Shown here: piece by piece, positions 16,851 to 26,690 of the stretch
How positions within the stretch are numbered: the stretch's first letter is position 1
Layout: every line of letters begins with the position of its first letter
Origin: Methanosarcinales archaeon Met12
Lineage (GTDB): Archaea > Halobacteriota > UBA148 > JAJOKI01
DNA: 64,000 bases
Direction of reading: 5' to 3'
Assembly (NCBI GenBank): GCA_002813105.2
Contig: CP017966.2
Span: 1,003,437-1,067,436 of the forward strand
The notes under the pieces: generated by a model
What the model saw: the letters and a program-made list of their open reading frames with translations, nothing else
Told to the model about the DNA's origin: nothing
The model's database searches: none
Program-made: the position numbers and the translations under genes

Positions 16851-18253
16851 CGCTCTTCACCCAATTTGAACTCATCATGCAGCGCCTTCACGGAAGTATT
16901 CGCATCCTTCTTGCTGACGACGAAGGAAATGTTCACTTCAGACGAACCCTGTGATATCATCCGTATGTTAGCGCCAACTTTACCTAATGCAGAAAAAACG
17001 CGTCCAGCCACTCCAGGCGTTCCTGCCATTCCTGCACCAACGACGGCGATGCTGCACACATCCTCGTCGTATGTGATGTTCCTGACCACGTTCTCGATGA
17101 ATTCGGATTTAAGGGCGCTAAGCGCTTTATTTAGATGTGAGCAATCGATGACCAAAGAGAGATTTGCCTCAGACGAACCTTGCGAAATCATTATAATATT
17201 TACTCCAGCATCGGCGAGTGTGGCGAATACCCGTGCGGCAACTCCGGGCGTCCCCACCATTCCCGCGCCGCTGACGTTTATCAATGTAACGTTTTTAATT
17301 ATGGTAACCGCCTTGACGATGTCCTTCAATTCTTCATGGTCTTTCACGATGATGGTGCCTGGGTGGTCTGGATTGGTCGTATTCTTAACCCGTACTGGGA
17401 TGTCTCTTTGAATGGCTGGCTCTATCGTTTTTGGATGTATCACCTTGGCTCCGAAATAGGATAGTTCCATCGCCTCGAGATATGATATCACTGGCAACGT
17501 TCGTGCTTCTGGGATGATCCTTGGGTCTGCAGTCATGATGCCATCTACATCACTCCATATCCAAATCTCGTCGGCATATATTGCAGCGCCAATGATGGAT
17601 GCACTATAGTCAGAACCGCCTCGTCCCAGGGTCGTAATCACTCCTTTTGTATCAATTGCTATAAAGCCAGTTATGACTGGAATCGTCTTTTTTTCGATTA
17701 ATGGAAGAATGCACTTCTTGACATTTTCGTTGGTAATCTCGAGCAGTGGTTTTGCATTCTTAAAATTACTATTAGTTACAATGCCAGCTTCCCCGCCAGT
17801 GAGTGAGGATGAATCCAGTTTCATCGACAAAAGGGTGCCAGTTAGTATTGGGGTTGATAGCCTTTCCCCGAATGACAGTATATAGTCGTGTGATCTATCT
17901 GTCAACTCTCCCAGATGGCAAATGCTGATGAGAGCGTTTGACATGTCTCCTATTTTAGCATTCAATTCCTTGATTACAGAACTTACTATTTTCGCATCAT
18001 CGATGGCATTCTTGGCGGCATCATGGTGTTGCTCTGTCAGGCTCTTTACGAAACTGTTGATTTCGGTAACATCCCGATTTTTTGATGCCTTTTTCGCCAT
18101 TTCCTCTAATTGGTCTGTCACACCTGCCATTGCTGAGACGACTACGGCTATCTCGTTTCCTTTCTCATAGCTCTGTCGTATAATGGATGCAACGTCCCGT
18201 ATTTTAACTCCATCTGCGACCGATGTTCCGCCGAATTTCATGACGAGTCTCAT
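16847..18253 (-). CDS. lysC: Aspartokinase
   Basis: Phosphorylates aspartate, the entry to lysine, threonine and methionine synthesis. 468 residues from the chosen start MRLVMKFGGTSVADG, with KFGGTSV at 6-12, SFGERLS and TLGRGGSDYSA further on. Two C-terminal ACT domains are plain: NVSGAGMVGTPGVAARVF and VVGAGMAGTPGVAGRVF, each followed by ISQGSSE. These bind allosteric amino acids. In-frame starts at 18283 and 18265 exist but would add residues before the usual N-terminus. hom at 32821-33816 carries out a later step. Confidence 0.95.
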   Translation of the reverse strand: MRLVMKFGGTSVADGVKIRDVASIIRQSYEKGNEIAVVVSAMAGVTDQLEEMAKKASKNRDVTEINSFVKSLTEQHHDAAKNAIDDAKIVSSVIKELNAKIGDMSNALISICHLGELTDRSHDYILSFGERLSTPILTGTLLSMKLDSSSLTGGEAGIVTNSNFKNAKPLLEITNENVKKCILPLIEKKTIPVITGFIAIDTKGVITTLGRGGSDYSASIIGAAIYADEIWIWSDVDGIMTADPRIIPEARTLPVISYLEAMELSYFGAKVIHPKTIEPAIQRDIPVRVKNTTNPDHPGTIIVKDHEELKDIVKAVTIIKNVTLINVSGAGMVGTPGVAARVFATLADAGVNIIMISQGSSEANLSLVIDCSHLNKALSALKSEFIENVVRNITYDEDVCSIAVVGAGMAGTPGVAGRVFSALGKVGANIRMISQGSSEVNISFVVSKKDANTSVKALHDEFKLGEER

Positions 18254-18301
18254 ATGGTCAACCATCTTACACGTGATGCACATAATATAAATGGTGCGGA
18301 T

Positions 18302-18922
18302 TTATAAGGAAACGTATGGCATAACTTTGATAAATATCCATCCGAGCATTACAAATGCGACAAATACCGTGAAGAAGTATGCGCTTTTGCTCCACTTGAT
18401 GACCTTGCGCCCGTCCAGAGGGCCAAACGGAAGCAGGTTGAATAGGGCGATTAAGATGTTGATGATTACTCCATATATCCCAATCTTGGCGATAAAACCG
18501 CCCAACCATAGGAGGGGCAGGAACAGAAATACGAGTAATATGCTCGTCATCGGTCCTGCGATCGCTATCTTTCCATTCTGACTGCGCGTGATATATTGTC
18601 CAACTATCATTACGGCGCCAGGTGCCGCAAATACGATGCCAACAAAGTATGCCAATAGAATTGCGAACATCAGCATGGTTGGACTCATCCTGAATTCTGC
18701 CCAATATCCATATTTCTGGGCGACGATTTTGTGCGCCATCTCATGTAGCAGAAATGCGATTCCTACGGTAAACAGGGCTAATATCATGGGTTGTATGAAG
18801 CCTGGCGAAAGTATCATACCTCCATCACGCGCGAATAGTATCGCAAATGCAAAGGATATCGCCAGCCACGCAATTATGAGGTGCTTGATCTCTGTTTTGC
18901 TAGTTCTTATTCGAAATACCAT
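18302..18922 (-). CDS. Site-2 protease family (M50) membrane metallopeptidase
   Basis: 206 residues with about six hydrophobic segments. HEMAHK gives the HExxH zinc motif inside a membrane helix and NLLPFGPLDGRKV supplies the distal Asp of the M50 family. No PDZ or CBS domain is present. Such enzymes cleave transmembrane substrates; the substrate is unknown. It follows the TraB-type gene by 12 bp and precedes lysC by 48 bp, all on the same strand, so co-transcription is likely. Confidence 0.88.
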   Translation of the reverse strand: MVFRIRTSKTEIKHLIIAWLAISFAFAILFARDGGMILSPGFIQPMILALFTVGIAFLLHEMAHKIVAQKYGYWAEFRMSPTMLMFAILLAYFVGIVFAAPGAVMIVGQYITRSQNGKIAIAGPMTSILLVFLFLPLLWLGGFIAKIGIYGVIINILIALFNLLPFGPLDGRKVIKWSKSAYFFTVFVAFVMLGWIFIKVMPYVSL

Positions 18923-18934
18923 TATCTATCTGCC

Positions 18935-20098
18935 TCAGAATTGTATTCCTGTTTGGGTAAATATAACCCATATTCCTATGAATGTACCGAGCATGCTTCC
19001 GATGTTAGCCATTGCTGCGACCAGTATTATCCGGAACAATCGATTTTTCATTAAGTCGCTAAACGTCTCAATATGGGTTATCGCGATTATATCCTCGCTT
19101 GTGGGATTTCTGACCCATGCCTCAACCAGCCCAGCAAACCATCCGGCGGCCAGGAACGGATTGAGCGATGTCATCCATGCAACCGAGAATGCAGTGAGTA
19201 TTGATAATGGATGTCCTCCTGCTATTGCCGCGCCAGCACCACTCAATACCCCATTTATGATGAACCAGTAACCGAAGGCGATAAGTATTACGTGTGACGG
19301 ACTCCCTGTCAAGATAAGAAATGCAAAGATTCCAATGACAGCTGCGATGACCATAATTCCGATAATTTTTGCCAGGTCAACCCGTTTCTTTGGGAGCGCC
19401 GTCAACTCTTCTGGAGATGGAATCGATTCGGGAGCTGAGAGGAATTTTTGAACGCCGGCGCGATGACCAGCGCCCAGAACAGCGACGACCCTGCCATCTT
19501 GACATACACTTAAAAGGTTTCTGGCAATATATGCATCTCTCTCGTCCACCAGAACCTTTGCCGCATTCGGCGCCAATTGCCTGAGTTCTGCTATGAGCTG
19601 TGTGACCGTATCCTCTTCCGTGACCTTTTCCAGGTCTATCTTACTGCTTCCATCGCTTCCGATTCCTAATAACGTGCCTATCAGTGCAAAGAACATTCGC
19701 ATTTTCTCGAAAAACGTCATTTTACACCAGAATCGCTGCATGGTTATCTGGATATCCCGGTCTACAAGGACTATTCTGGCGCCAATCTCTTCTGCCTTGT
19801 CGATAGCCGATAACATCTCTGCACCAGGTTTTACGCCAACATCTGCACCGATTTTCTTTTGTGCAAATGCCAGCAACCACTGGACCAAAACGAAGTAGAG
19901 CTTTCCACCCTTTAGGATATCCCTTATCGACAATTCTTCTGGGACGTCTCCCCTCAGTGCATGGTATCGTTTAGCACATAATTCAACTGCAACTATCTGG
20001 GGCCGTTCTCGTTCGATGACATATTTAACTTCTTCGACACTCTTGTTGGAGACGTGGGCAGTACCGATGATAATTATCTCATGAGCATTGTCTTTCAT
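18935..20098 (-). CDS. TraB/PrgY-family membrane protein
   Basis: 387 residues. The N-terminal TraB/GumN-like domain starts IIIIGTAHVSNKSVEEV and has IVAVELCAKRYHAL and the conserved LGAGHRAGV; the C-terminal third has three or four membrane helices. The family includes the enterococcal pheromone-shutdown protein and mitochondrial TRABD; a metalloprotease-like activity has been proposed, but the archaeal role is not known. Its start overlaps the stop of the M50-CBS gene, with which it forms an operon. Confidence 0.85.
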   Translation of the reverse strand: MKDNAHEIIIIGTAHVSNKSVEEVKYVIERERPQIVAVELCAKRYHALRGDVPEELSIRDILKGGKLYFVLVQWLLAFAQKKIGADVGVKPGAEMLSAIDKAEEIGARIVLVDRDIQITMQRFWCKMTFFEKMRMFFALIGTLLGIGSDGSSKIDLEKVTEEDTVTQLIAELRQLAPNAAKVLVDERDAYIARNLLSVCQDGRVVAVLGAGHRAGVQKFLSAPESIPSPEELTALPKKRVDLAKIIGIMVIAAVIGIFAFLILTGSPSHVILIAFGYWFIINGVLSGAGAAIAGGHPLSILTAFSVAWMTSLNPFLAAGWFAGLVEAWVRNPTSEDIIAITHIETFSDLMKNRLFRIILVAAMANIGSMLGTFIGIWVIFTQTGIQF

Positions 20099-21225
20099 TA
20101 TATCCTCTTTTTATTCTCTCGCAGGAGTCGAATCGATTTTATTAAATCCGTTCTGGAAACGATTCCGACAATCGCTCCATTTTCCATGACCAGCAATCGC
20201 CCGACCTCTCTCTGGGACATCGTCTTTAATGCCGTAAACGCATCATCATCCGGAACAATTGATAGGACGTCGCGGGTCATTATCTCCTCTACAGAAGTAA
20301 TGTCTCGCCGCTCGCGGGGAATTTTTTGCACATCAGAGAACGTCACGATGCCCTTGACGCTCTTCCAGGCTTCATCGACCACTGGATATCCCATGTGTTT
20401 CTCCTTGAACATCAGGTCGACTAGCTTGCTGACGGTCATAGTTGGTGGTACGGATATCACGTTACGGGTCATGACATCGCTGACTTTGACGTCATCCAAT
20501 GTCGTGGCAATTTCCGTAGCTTCCCCTTCCTCGGATGCACCGATATACACAAAAAATGCTATCAATATGAGAAATGGATGGAGCATCATCAAGCCGAATA
20601 TGCCCATGGCAAACGCAAACATCTTTCCAACATATACTGCATTACGTGTCGCATTGATGTAGGACATTCGCGTCGCCAAATATGCCCTCAATAACCTGCC
20701 ACCATCCATTGGGAAGGCAGGGATTAGATTAAAAATACCTAAAACCACATTCAATGCTCCCAATAAATGTAATAAGATGGAGATGGGAGAATCGCCGCCA
20801 ACTACTGGCCTGACCAACGAATACAACAATGTGAATATAACCGCGAGCATAAGGCTTACACCAGGACCAGCCATAGCCATTTTCAACTCGATTTTTGGAT
20901 TCCGTGGAATTTCTTCCATCGATGCCACTCCGCCAAATAACATTAACGTGATATTTTTAATTCTCACACCATTTTTTAGCGCCACATACGAATGTCCCAG
21001 TTCGTGTAATATGACGCAACCGAATAGTGATACTGCGGCAAGTCCGCCAAAAACATACCGCAGTGTTATGGATTCAACCACAGAGAATCCAAATGGTGCT
21101 GGGCTATTGGCGAAGACCAGTACGAATATTGGCAGGATAATGAGAAATGTAATATGGAGTTTGATGGGTATGCCCATTACTTTTCCAATCTGAATTGACG
21201 TTTTTAGTGATATCATATATTTCAT
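20098..21225 (-). CDS. M50 metallopeptidase with CBS domain pair
   Basis: About 375 residues. Six membrane helices in the first 210 residues carry HELGHS (HExxH) and NLIPAFPMDGGRLLRA (distal Asp). Two CBS domains follow (VSDVMTRNVISVPPTMT and VEEIMTRDVLSIVPDDD), which normally sense adenine nucleotides. This is the SpoIVFB-like class of site-2 proteases. I chose the ATG at 21225; ATGs at 21237 and 21216 are alternatives. TATATAGTTT about 25 bp upstream and the lack of a ribosome site suggest a leaderless message. It diverges from the PRC-barrel gene. Confidence 0.9.
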   Translation of the reverse strand: MKYMISLKTSIQIGKVMGIPIKLHITFLIILPIFVLVFANSPAPFGFSVVESITLRYVFGGLAAVSLFGCVILHELGHSYVALKNGVRIKNITLMLFGGVASMEEIPRNPKIELKMAMAGPGVSLMLAVIFTLLYSLVRPVVGGDSPISILLHLLGALNVVLGIFNLIPAFPMDGGRLLRAYLATRMSYINATRNAVYVGKMFAFAMGIFGLMMLHPFLILIAFFVYIGASEEGEATEIATTLDDVKVSDVMTRNVISVPPTMTVSKLVDLMFKEKHMGYPVVDEAWKSVKGIVTFSDVQKIPRERRDITSVEEIMTRDVLSIVPDDDAFTALKTMSQREVGRLLVMENGAIVGIVSRTDLIKSIRLLRENKKRI

Positions 21226-21287
21226 ATTAGATATCACGATAAACTATATATCTTCTTAGTTCACAATGGGTATCTGAGGAATCTAAT

Positions 21288-21578
21288 ATGAAGGCTGAGA
21301 TAACATCACTACTTGGTTTGAAGGTCTACACAGATAGAGGCAAATACGTTGGGAAAGTCGGCGACACCGTACTCGACGCAAATGAGAAAAAGATAACGGG
21401 TCTGGCGATCTCCGACCTGAATCCCGACACCTTCGATATACAAAGTCGAGGTGTCATCATCCCATATCGCTGGGTGATGTCGGTAGGAGATGTCGTGGTG
21501 ATAAAACAAACCGCCGATAGGTTTAGGCAAAAGGTCGTAGAAGAGCCCGAAGAATCCCTGAGTGATGAAGGAACGTGA
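21288..21578 (+). CDS. PRC-barrel domain protein
   Basis: 96 residues: one PRC barrel (LGLKVYTDRGKYVGKVGDTVLD, IIPYRWVMSVGDVVVI). PRC barrels occur in RimM-like rRNA maturation factors and in photosynthetic proteins; the free-standing archaeal form has no firm role but recent work on some archaea links PRC proteins to cell division. GAGGA lies 9 nt before the ATG. Its last bases overlap the start of thg1. Confidence 0.8.
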   Translation: MKAEITSLLGLKVYTDRGKYVGKVGDTVLDANEKKITGLAISDLNPDTFDIQSRGVIIPYRWVMSVGDVVVIKQTADRFRQKVVEEPEESLSDEGT

Positions 21579-22296
21579 AGTTTATTCGGATATCAAGGCA
21601 ATACCTCCTATAGTAATCAGAATCGACGGCAGAAATTTTAAAAGGACGCTGGAGCGATTGAGTTCCCAGAAGCCGTATGACAAGACGTTTGCGGGGGCTA
21701 TGGCGGATTCGACCGAGAGTCTTATGAAAGAGAGCGGACTAAGTCCACAGTTCGCGTACACGTTCTCGGATGAGGTCAATGTATTCTTCTTGAAACTCCC
21801 ATTTCATGGCCGAATTGAGAAATTGGACTCCATCGTCCCGAGTTTTTTATCAAGTGCATTGACGTTGGCACTGGATAGTAAAATGCCATTGTCTTTCGAT
21901 GCGCGCGTCGTCCCCCTCTCCAGAGAGGATATATGTGGGTACTTAGAATGGCGCCAAGCAGAGGCATGGAAAAACCACGTACACTCGTATGGATATCATG
22001 CTCTGCGAGAAGATGGTTTATCTAAACGAACTGCAGCGTCGAGGATGATGGGCATGAACGCAAAAGAGGTTCATGATATGTTGTTTGAAAAAGGAATCAA
22101 TCTGACCAAGACCCCACTGTGGCAGAGGCGTGGCATACTAATTTTAAAGAAGAAGTATAAAAAGTCCGGATATGACCCAAAAAACAGGGCAAAGGTGGTG
22201 ACCGACAGGAGCAAGGTCATTCAGGACTGGGAATTGCCACTCTTCAACTCAAAGGAAGGACAAATGCTAATCAGTAAGCTACTGGCAGAAGAATGA
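21565..22296 (+). CDS. tRNA-His guanylyltransferase (Thg1)
   Basis: 243 residues. The catalytic palm is shown by IRIDGRNFKR (metal Asp in DGR) and TFSDEVNVFF (second metal site), with RQAEAWKNH also conserved. Archaeal Thg1 enzymes add nucleotides to tRNA 5' ends in the 3'-5' direction, either G-1 on tRNA-His or repair of truncated tRNAs. The ATG at 21565 lies inside the end of the PRC-barrel gene; a GTG one codon earlier is possible. Confidence 0.93.
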   Translation: MKEREVYSDIKAIPPIVIRIDGRNFKRTLERLSSQKPYDKTFAGAMADSTESLMKESGLSPQFAYTFSDEVNVFFLKLPFHGRIEKLDSIVPSFLSSALTLALDSKMPLSFDARVVPLSREDICGYLEWRQAEAWKNHVHSYGYHALREDGLSKRTAASRMMGMNAKEVHDMLFEKGINLTKTPLWQRRGILILKKKYKKSGYDPKNRAKVVTDRSKVIQDWELPLFNSKEGQMLISKLLAEE

Positions 22297-22781
22297 TTCG
22301 CGCCAAAATCTTAGGTTGACTTCTACTTCTTTTGAACTCAAGCCAAGGTCACGTGCGATCTGTTTAGATGTGAACTACCCCCTACAACCTCCAGTTGCGA
22401 GGAAGGAGATTCTTACATCTATCATACCAAAACTGTTTTTGGGACTATTCCGATCAACAGACCTGTTTTTCGCGGTTTACCAACGAATTGTTGAAAGCAA
22501 GCCCCGTCCACAGGGCAGCATGTTTTAAATATTTATTTTGAGTTCGGTTTTAATTTATGATTGGAATAAACATCTGCGTTTGAATGTACGCATATTTTTT
22601 ATATCCCCTTTACGTGTGATGCTTTTGTTTTTAGGAGTGATATTAACCCCCTCTCTTAAGATAATGGTTTATCTCTTTTTAGCGAGCATATCAATTTTTT
22701 AATCTCTATTTAAAACTATTGCTATTTTTAGCGTTGACCTAGAATGAACATCTGGGCATCCGCTTAACTCTTTGATTTAAG
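22297..22781. other. 485-bp region without a supported gene
   Basis: Increasingly A/T-rich spacer between thg1 and the 3' end of tRNA-Lys. On the minus strand near 22316-22385 a short frame reads SKQIARDLGLSSKEVEVNL, which resembles a helix-turn-helix, but no complete gene can be built around it. Several T-runs after 22510 could serve as transcription terminators. I see nothing else. Confidence 0.5.
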
Positions 22782-23150
22782 CGGGCCGGAAGGGATTTGA
22801 ACCCTTGACCTATGGGTGACTCTCCAACTTAATTCCTTTGGAATTTCAACATGCATCAGATGAGACATGTCGCAGTTCGGAGAACTGCGAGAGTTGTATT
22901 TCCTTCGGAAATTCGGAAATTCAACACCCCGACTAAATCAACAGATTTAGCGGACTCGCAGATGTTTCATCTGCGACCCCTCTGGTGGAGTTGTAATCCA
23001 GGTGGGACTTCAGCAGTGCTCGATAGATTCATAATGCGAGCGCATGCAACGCTTTGGTTCAAACGTTCTAATAGAACGTTTTGGTTCAAGCGTTCTAATA
23101 GAACGCTTTGGTTAAGAGCCCATCGCTCCACCTAACTAAGCTACCGGCCC
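22782..23150 (-). tRNA. tRNA-Lys (anticodon CTT) interrupted by a 295-nt intron
   Basis: 5' exon 23113-23150 (38 nt) and 3' exon 22782-22817 (36 nt). Acceptor GGGCCGG pairs with CCGGCCC; the anticodon stem ATGGG/CCCAT encloses CTCTTAA, giving CTT. T-arm is AGGG..TTCAAAT..CCCT. The intron sits at the canonical 37/38 position. A textbook bulge-helix-bulge forms: outer helix ATGGG/CCCAT, 3-nt bulges TAA and TCA, 4-bp CTCT/AGAG central helix and inner helix CCAA/TTGG, with cuts after the second bulge base. The discriminator is G and CCA is not encoded. Confidence 0.95.
22818..23112 (-). other. tRNA-Lys intron built of serial short hairpins
   Basis: The 295-nt intron contains at least eight perfect inverted repeats with 6-8 bp arms and 2-4 nt loops, for example GCGTTCT-AAT-AGAACGC, ACGTTCT-AAT-AGAACGT, CGCAGATG-TTT-CATCTGCG, CTAAATC-AACA-GATTTAG, ATTTCC-TTC-GGAAAT, CGCAGTTC-GGA-GAACTGCG and AATTCC-TTT-GGAATT. 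No homing endonuclease frame is present. It is several times longer than usual archaeal tRNA introns. Splice borders follow from the bulge-helix-bulge. Confidence 0.85.
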
Positions 23151-23177
23151 ATAGTGATAAAATACTTACAACGCAGT

Positions 23178-23468
23178 TCAGTCGGGGCGATTTAGGAATA
23201 TTTCGATGGAGGAAACGTTGATACTATCTCCTTTCTCTCCTTCCAACTCTTCGGTTCCGATTTTGATGTCTTTGATATTTATGTCCTTCATAAATCGATT
23301 TCTTACCACTTCCGTGGTGTCGACTGCCCTCGAGATCGCCCTACCTCTTGCCTTGATAGTAACGTCTTTTACGCCATCGTTAAACTGTGTTACCGCGGCA
23401 AGTACGTAGTTCATTACTGGTTTGTTTCCAACGTATATCACGTTATCTTCTGTGCTGTTTTTTGCCAT
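23178..23468 (-). CDS. albA: Alba chromatin protein
   Basis: 96 residues. The start [25 protein letters not shown] matches Alba, with the lysine/asparagine DNA-contact region in [11 protein letters not shown] and the conserved [22 protein letters not shown]. Alba is a dimeric nucleic-acid-binding protein of archaeal chromosomes and RNA. GAGGCGATT precedes the ATG at 23468; a TTG two codons earlier is less likely. The IYVGNKP lysine is the position acetylated in some archaea. Confidence 0.95.
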   Translation of the reverse strand: MAKNSTEDNVIYVGNKPVMNYVLAAVTQFNDGVKDVTIKARGRAISRAVDTTEVVRNRFMKDINIKDIKIGTEELEGEKGDSINVSSIEIFLNRPD

Positions 23469-23597
23469 CTGCAATCGCCTCGCTTTCTAATTGACGTTCG
23501 TCTTATTAACTTTTCCCTTTTTATCGATAAACTTTAAACCAGAAAGAGCGATAAAATAATGGGCATCCTAAAAAGGTTCGAGTGATAGGAGGACGAT

Positions 23598-24602
23598 ATG
23601 GGCGCAATGATCGTGACAGGTGGATTTTTCGGAGATGAAGGAAAGGGCAAAATCGTGGCATATCTGGCTCATCGAGATAAGCCAACCGTAATAGCAAGGG
23701 GAGGGGTTGGGCCGAATGCAGGGCATACTGTTGAGAGAGGAGACGAAAAGTATGGAGTTAGAATGGTTCCATCAGGCTTTATCTATGAGAAGGCGCGCTT
23801 GTTAATCGGCGCTGGCGTTTTGGTCGACCCGCGTGTTTTGGAGCACGAGGTAGCAGAGCTGGGAGTAAAGGGTCGCATCGGCGTCGACAAACGCTGTACG
23901 ATTATCGAAGAAAGGCACATTCAAGAGGATAAAGGAACTGCGCGATTGGCAGATATAATCGGTACGACGGGTACCGGATGCGGTCCTGCAAATAAGGACC
24001 GGGTTATGCGATGTGCGCGTCAAGCGAAAGATGTGGAGGAGCTGAGAGAATATATTGCAGACGTGCCATTGGAGATCAACAGAGCCCTGGAGATGGGCGA
24101 ACACGTAATTATCGAAGGGACCCAGGGCTTTGGTATATCTTTATTCTATGGGACGTATCCTTACGTAACGTCAAAAGATACGTCGGCATCCCAGATCGCC
24201 GCTGACGTCGGCATCGGCCCAACTAAGGTCGATGAAGTGATGATAGTCTTCAAGGCATTTCCGACACGAGTCGGTGGAGGCCCCTTCCTTGATGAGATGC
24301 ACCCAGAAGAAGCGCAGAAACTCGGCATCATCGAATATGGTACGGTTACGGGGCGCCCAAGGCGCATCGGCAGATGGGACGGAAAGATGGCGCGATATTC
24401 AGCGATGATCAACGGGGCAACACAAGTGGCATTAACGTGTCTGGACAAGCTCGACCCTACATGCAGGGGCGTTACCGATTATGACGAACTCAGCGATATG
24501 GCAAAGACGTTCGTGCGCAAAGCAGAGCAGGATATAGGGGTGCCAATCACGATAATATCTACTGGTTCACAGATGTCCGAAACCATAGACCTGCGGGGCT
24601 GA
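23598..24602 (+). CDS. purA: Adenylosuccinate synthetase (short archaeal form)
   Basis: GTP-dependent conversion of IMP and aspartate to adenylosuccinate. 334 residues, the short archaeal version, about 90 shorter than bacterial enzymes. Signature [10 protein letters not shown] (about 9-18), [10 protein letters not shown], the IMP-binding [11 protein letters not shown], and GTQGFGIS are present; the end has STGS. GGAGGACG lies before the ATG. It stands alone with purF and purM elsewhere in the window. Confidence 0.96.
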   Translation: MGAMIVTGGFFGDEGKGKIVAYLAHRDKPTVIARGGVGPNAGHTVERGDEKYGVRMVPSGFIYEKARLLIGAGVLVDPRVLEHEVAELGVKGRIGVDKRCTIIEERHIQEDKGTARLADIIGTTGTGCGPANKDRVMRCARQAKDVEELREYIADVPLEINRALEMGEHVIIEGTQGFGISLFYGTYPYVTSKDTSASQIAADVGIGPTKVDEVMIVFKAFPTRVGGGPFLDEMHPEEAQKLGIIEYGTVTGRPRRIGRWDGKMARYSAMINGATQVALTCLDKLDPTCRGVTDYDELSDMAKTFVRKAEQDIGVPITIISTGSQMSETIDLRG

Positions 24603-24613
24603 GGTTGATTTAG

Positions 24614-25033
24614 ATGAGCATAGATGCCAAATCTAAGATATTATGGATTCTCATTGTGTGCTTGATGCTTCTATTAAGCAGCGGCACAGCAGGGTGGCTA
24701 TCTCGTATCTCACTCTCTATTGACAAACCAGAATATCCTGTGGGGGAGACGGTTGGTGTTACGATTCAGAATACTGGTTTGTGGTACATACATGGAATTC
24801 CGTCGATCACAGTGTACAGGAACGATGGCTCCAAAGTTTATGAGCACATACCATTCGAATTTTCCGGTGCTTTTCCTCTACAAGATATGGGCACGTTTTA
24901 CTGGACTCCACGTGAGCCAGGCGAGTACAGGCTCGTTGGAAGAATATATGTAGCATGGAATGGTGCAGAGATTAGCGCGGGGCTTGGAGGATGGAACCGG
25001 CTGGAGTCCAAGACCAGTATTGTCGTGGTATAG
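24614..25033 (+). CDS. Secreted or membrane-anchored beta-sandwich protein of unknown function
   Basis: 139 residues. A hydrophobic N-terminal segment (about 8-27, ILWILIVCLMLLLSSG) works as a signal peptide or anchor. The rest looks like a small Ig-like/BsuPI-type beta-sandwich: ISLSIDKPEYPVGETVGVTIQN, and FYWTPREPGEYRLVGRIYV. It starts 11 bp after purA. I do not recognise a defined function; adhesin or periplasmic inhibitor folds share this pattern. Confidence 0.6.
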   Translation: MSIDAKSKILWILIVCLMLLLSSGTAGWLSRISLSIDKPEYPVGETVGVTIQNTGLWYIHGIPSITVYRNDGSKVYEHIPFEFSGAFPLQDMGTFYWTPREPGEYRLVGRIYVAWNGAEISAGLGGWNRLESKTSIVVV

Positions 25034-25127
25034 ATTATATGCATTGAAACATACATTCAATGCCATGAGAGAATTTATCGTAGTCGGTCACACTGCATTA
25101 TCGTAGTGCACAACAGGATGGATAGAA

Positions 25128-26381
25128 ATGAGCATGATAGATATGGCGATTAAGATATTGGAGCAGGGGCCAATTTGCTACAATTGTTTGGGGCGACAAT
25201 TCGCAAAACTGGCGACCGGACTGACCAATAAGGAACGGGGGATTGCAATCAAGAGGGCTTTAATGATGTTTGCCGACCAGAAGTCAAAAGAAGGAGAGGA
25301 TTCTCTGCAAAAAAGACTGGAATCGCATACAGGCAAAAGATGTTGGGTATGCAATGGACTATTCGAGAATCTGGGCGTCTGGGCCAGGCTAGCGACGGAT
25401 AAGCTTTCAGACCATCAGTACGACACGTTTCTCGTCGGCACTAGGGTATCTGGACTGCTTGCGGAAAACGAGGAGATTCTGTGGGCGGAGTCCGGGGTGG
25501 TATACGCAGAGCCGCTCAAGTCAGAATTGAATCGAGAGGTGGGAAAACTGATCTACGCCGAAACTGCCAAAGAAGTGGATTTTGAACGACCAGATATAGT
25601 CGTCATGCTCGATATAGTTGAGAACAAGGTCGAATTGGATGTCAACTCGCTGTTTATCTACGGGCGGTATAAAAAACTGGTACGAGGCATACCACAAACC
25701 AAATGGCCGTGCAGAGAATGTGATGGAGAAGGTTGTGAACACTGTAATTATCTCGGAAAAATGTATAAGGAATCGGTAGAGGAATTGATAAAGGGCCCAG
25801 TTATCGAGCTCAGCGGGGGCATCGACATGGTATTTCATGGGGCAGGGCGCGAGGATATAGATGCTCTCATGCTTGGCAGAGGGAGGCCTTTCGTACTGGA
25901 GGTTAAGCGTCCGCTACGCCGACACTTCGATTTGGTGCATTTAAAGGACGATATCAACAACTGCGCCAAGGATAAGGTCGAGGTGAGTGACTTGATTTTT
26001 GTCACTAAAGATGTGGTAGAGGATATTAAGGCCAATACCACGGATAAAGTTTATAGGCTTAAAATTACATTTAAAGGTGTCATCTCACGAGAAAAACTTA
26101 AAGTTGCATTGGACCAACTAAGTGGTTCTATCATCAAACAGAGAACGCCAACGAGAGTAGCACATCGACGAGCAGATAAGCTCAGAAAAAGAACCGTGCA
26201 CTCTGTTGAGCTTGAAGATATGAGCGACAACTCAGCAACGATTCAGGTTCATTGTGTGGGCGGACTATATGTCAAAGAACTGATATCCGGCGATGCTGGA
26301 AAGACAAAACCAAGCCTTTCTGAGTTGCTTGGGGTTGATGTCCATATGGTAGAACTGGACGTCATTGAAATTAAGGAATGA
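25128..26381 (+). CDS. pus10: tRNA pseudouridine synthase Pus10
   Basis: Makes pseudouridine 54 and 55 in archaeal tRNA. 417 residues. The N-terminal zinc-binding part has [12 protein letters not shown] and CWVCNGLF; a further CxxC pair lies in [12 protein letters not shown]. The catalytic domain shows [23 protein letters not shown], with the catalytic Asp in REDIDA, and the C-terminus has [15 protein letters not shown]. First gene of a conserved run: pus10, rpl21e, rpoF, DUF655, rsmA, hemK2. Confidence 0.95.
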   Translation: MSMIDMAIKILEQGPICYNCLGRQFAKLATGLTNKERGIAIKRALMMFADQKSKEGEDSLQKRLESHTGKRCWVCNGLFENLGVWARLATDKLSDHQYDTFLVGTRVSGLLAENEEILWAESGVVYAEPLKSELNREVGKLIYAETAKEVDFERPDIVVMLDIVENKVELDVNSLFIYGRYKKLVRGIPQTKWPCRECDGEGCEHCNYLGKMYKESVEELIKGPVIELSGGIDMVFHGAGREDIDALMLGRGRPFVLEVKRPLRRHFDLVHLKDDINNCAKDKVEVSDLIFVTKDVVEDIKANTTDKVYRLKITFKGVISREKLKVALDQLSGSIIKQRTPTRVAHRRADKLRKRTVHSVELEDMSDNSATIQVHCVGGLYVKELISGDAGKTKPSLSELLGVDVHMVELDVIEIKE

Positions 26382-26395
26382 GTCGGAGGATTTGC

Positions 26396-26686
26396 ATGCA
26401 GAAATCACATGGTGAAAGAAGAAAAACTAGACATAAACTCAAAAAATCGACAAGAGAGAAGGGCATTTCTCCCATAAGCAGAGCGATTCAGGAATTTGTA
26501 ATAGGACAGAATGTCCATATTTCCATCGACCCAAGCATCCATAAGGGCATGCCGCATCCCAAGTTTCATGGCAGGACTGCTACAGTCATGGGTCAGCGTG
26601 GAAGGGCATATTTACTTGAAGTAAGGGATGGAAATATGATGAAAGACATAATAGTATGCCCACAGCATCTTAAACCGCAGAAGTGA
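26396..26686 (+). CDS. rpl21e: 50S ribosomal protein L21e
   Basis: 96 residues, basic, [15 protein letters not shown] at the N-terminus followed by an SH3-like barrel ([30 protein letters not shown]). The start at 26396 has GGAGGA 6 nt upstream; an in-frame ATG at 26378 overlaps the end of pus10 and lacks homology. Large-subunit protein. Confidence 0.95.
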   Translation: MQKSHGERRKTRHKLKKSTREKGISPISRAIQEFVIGQNVHISIDPSIHKGMPHPKFHGRTATVMGQRGRAYLLEVRDGNMMKDIIVCPQHLKPQK

Positions 26687-26690
26687 TTCA

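Noticed and set aside
22316..22385. Helix-turn-helix gene downstream of thg1 on the minus strand
   Set aside because: Only a 20-codon segment resembles a helix-turn-helix; a stop interrupts it and no start or complete domain can be built.
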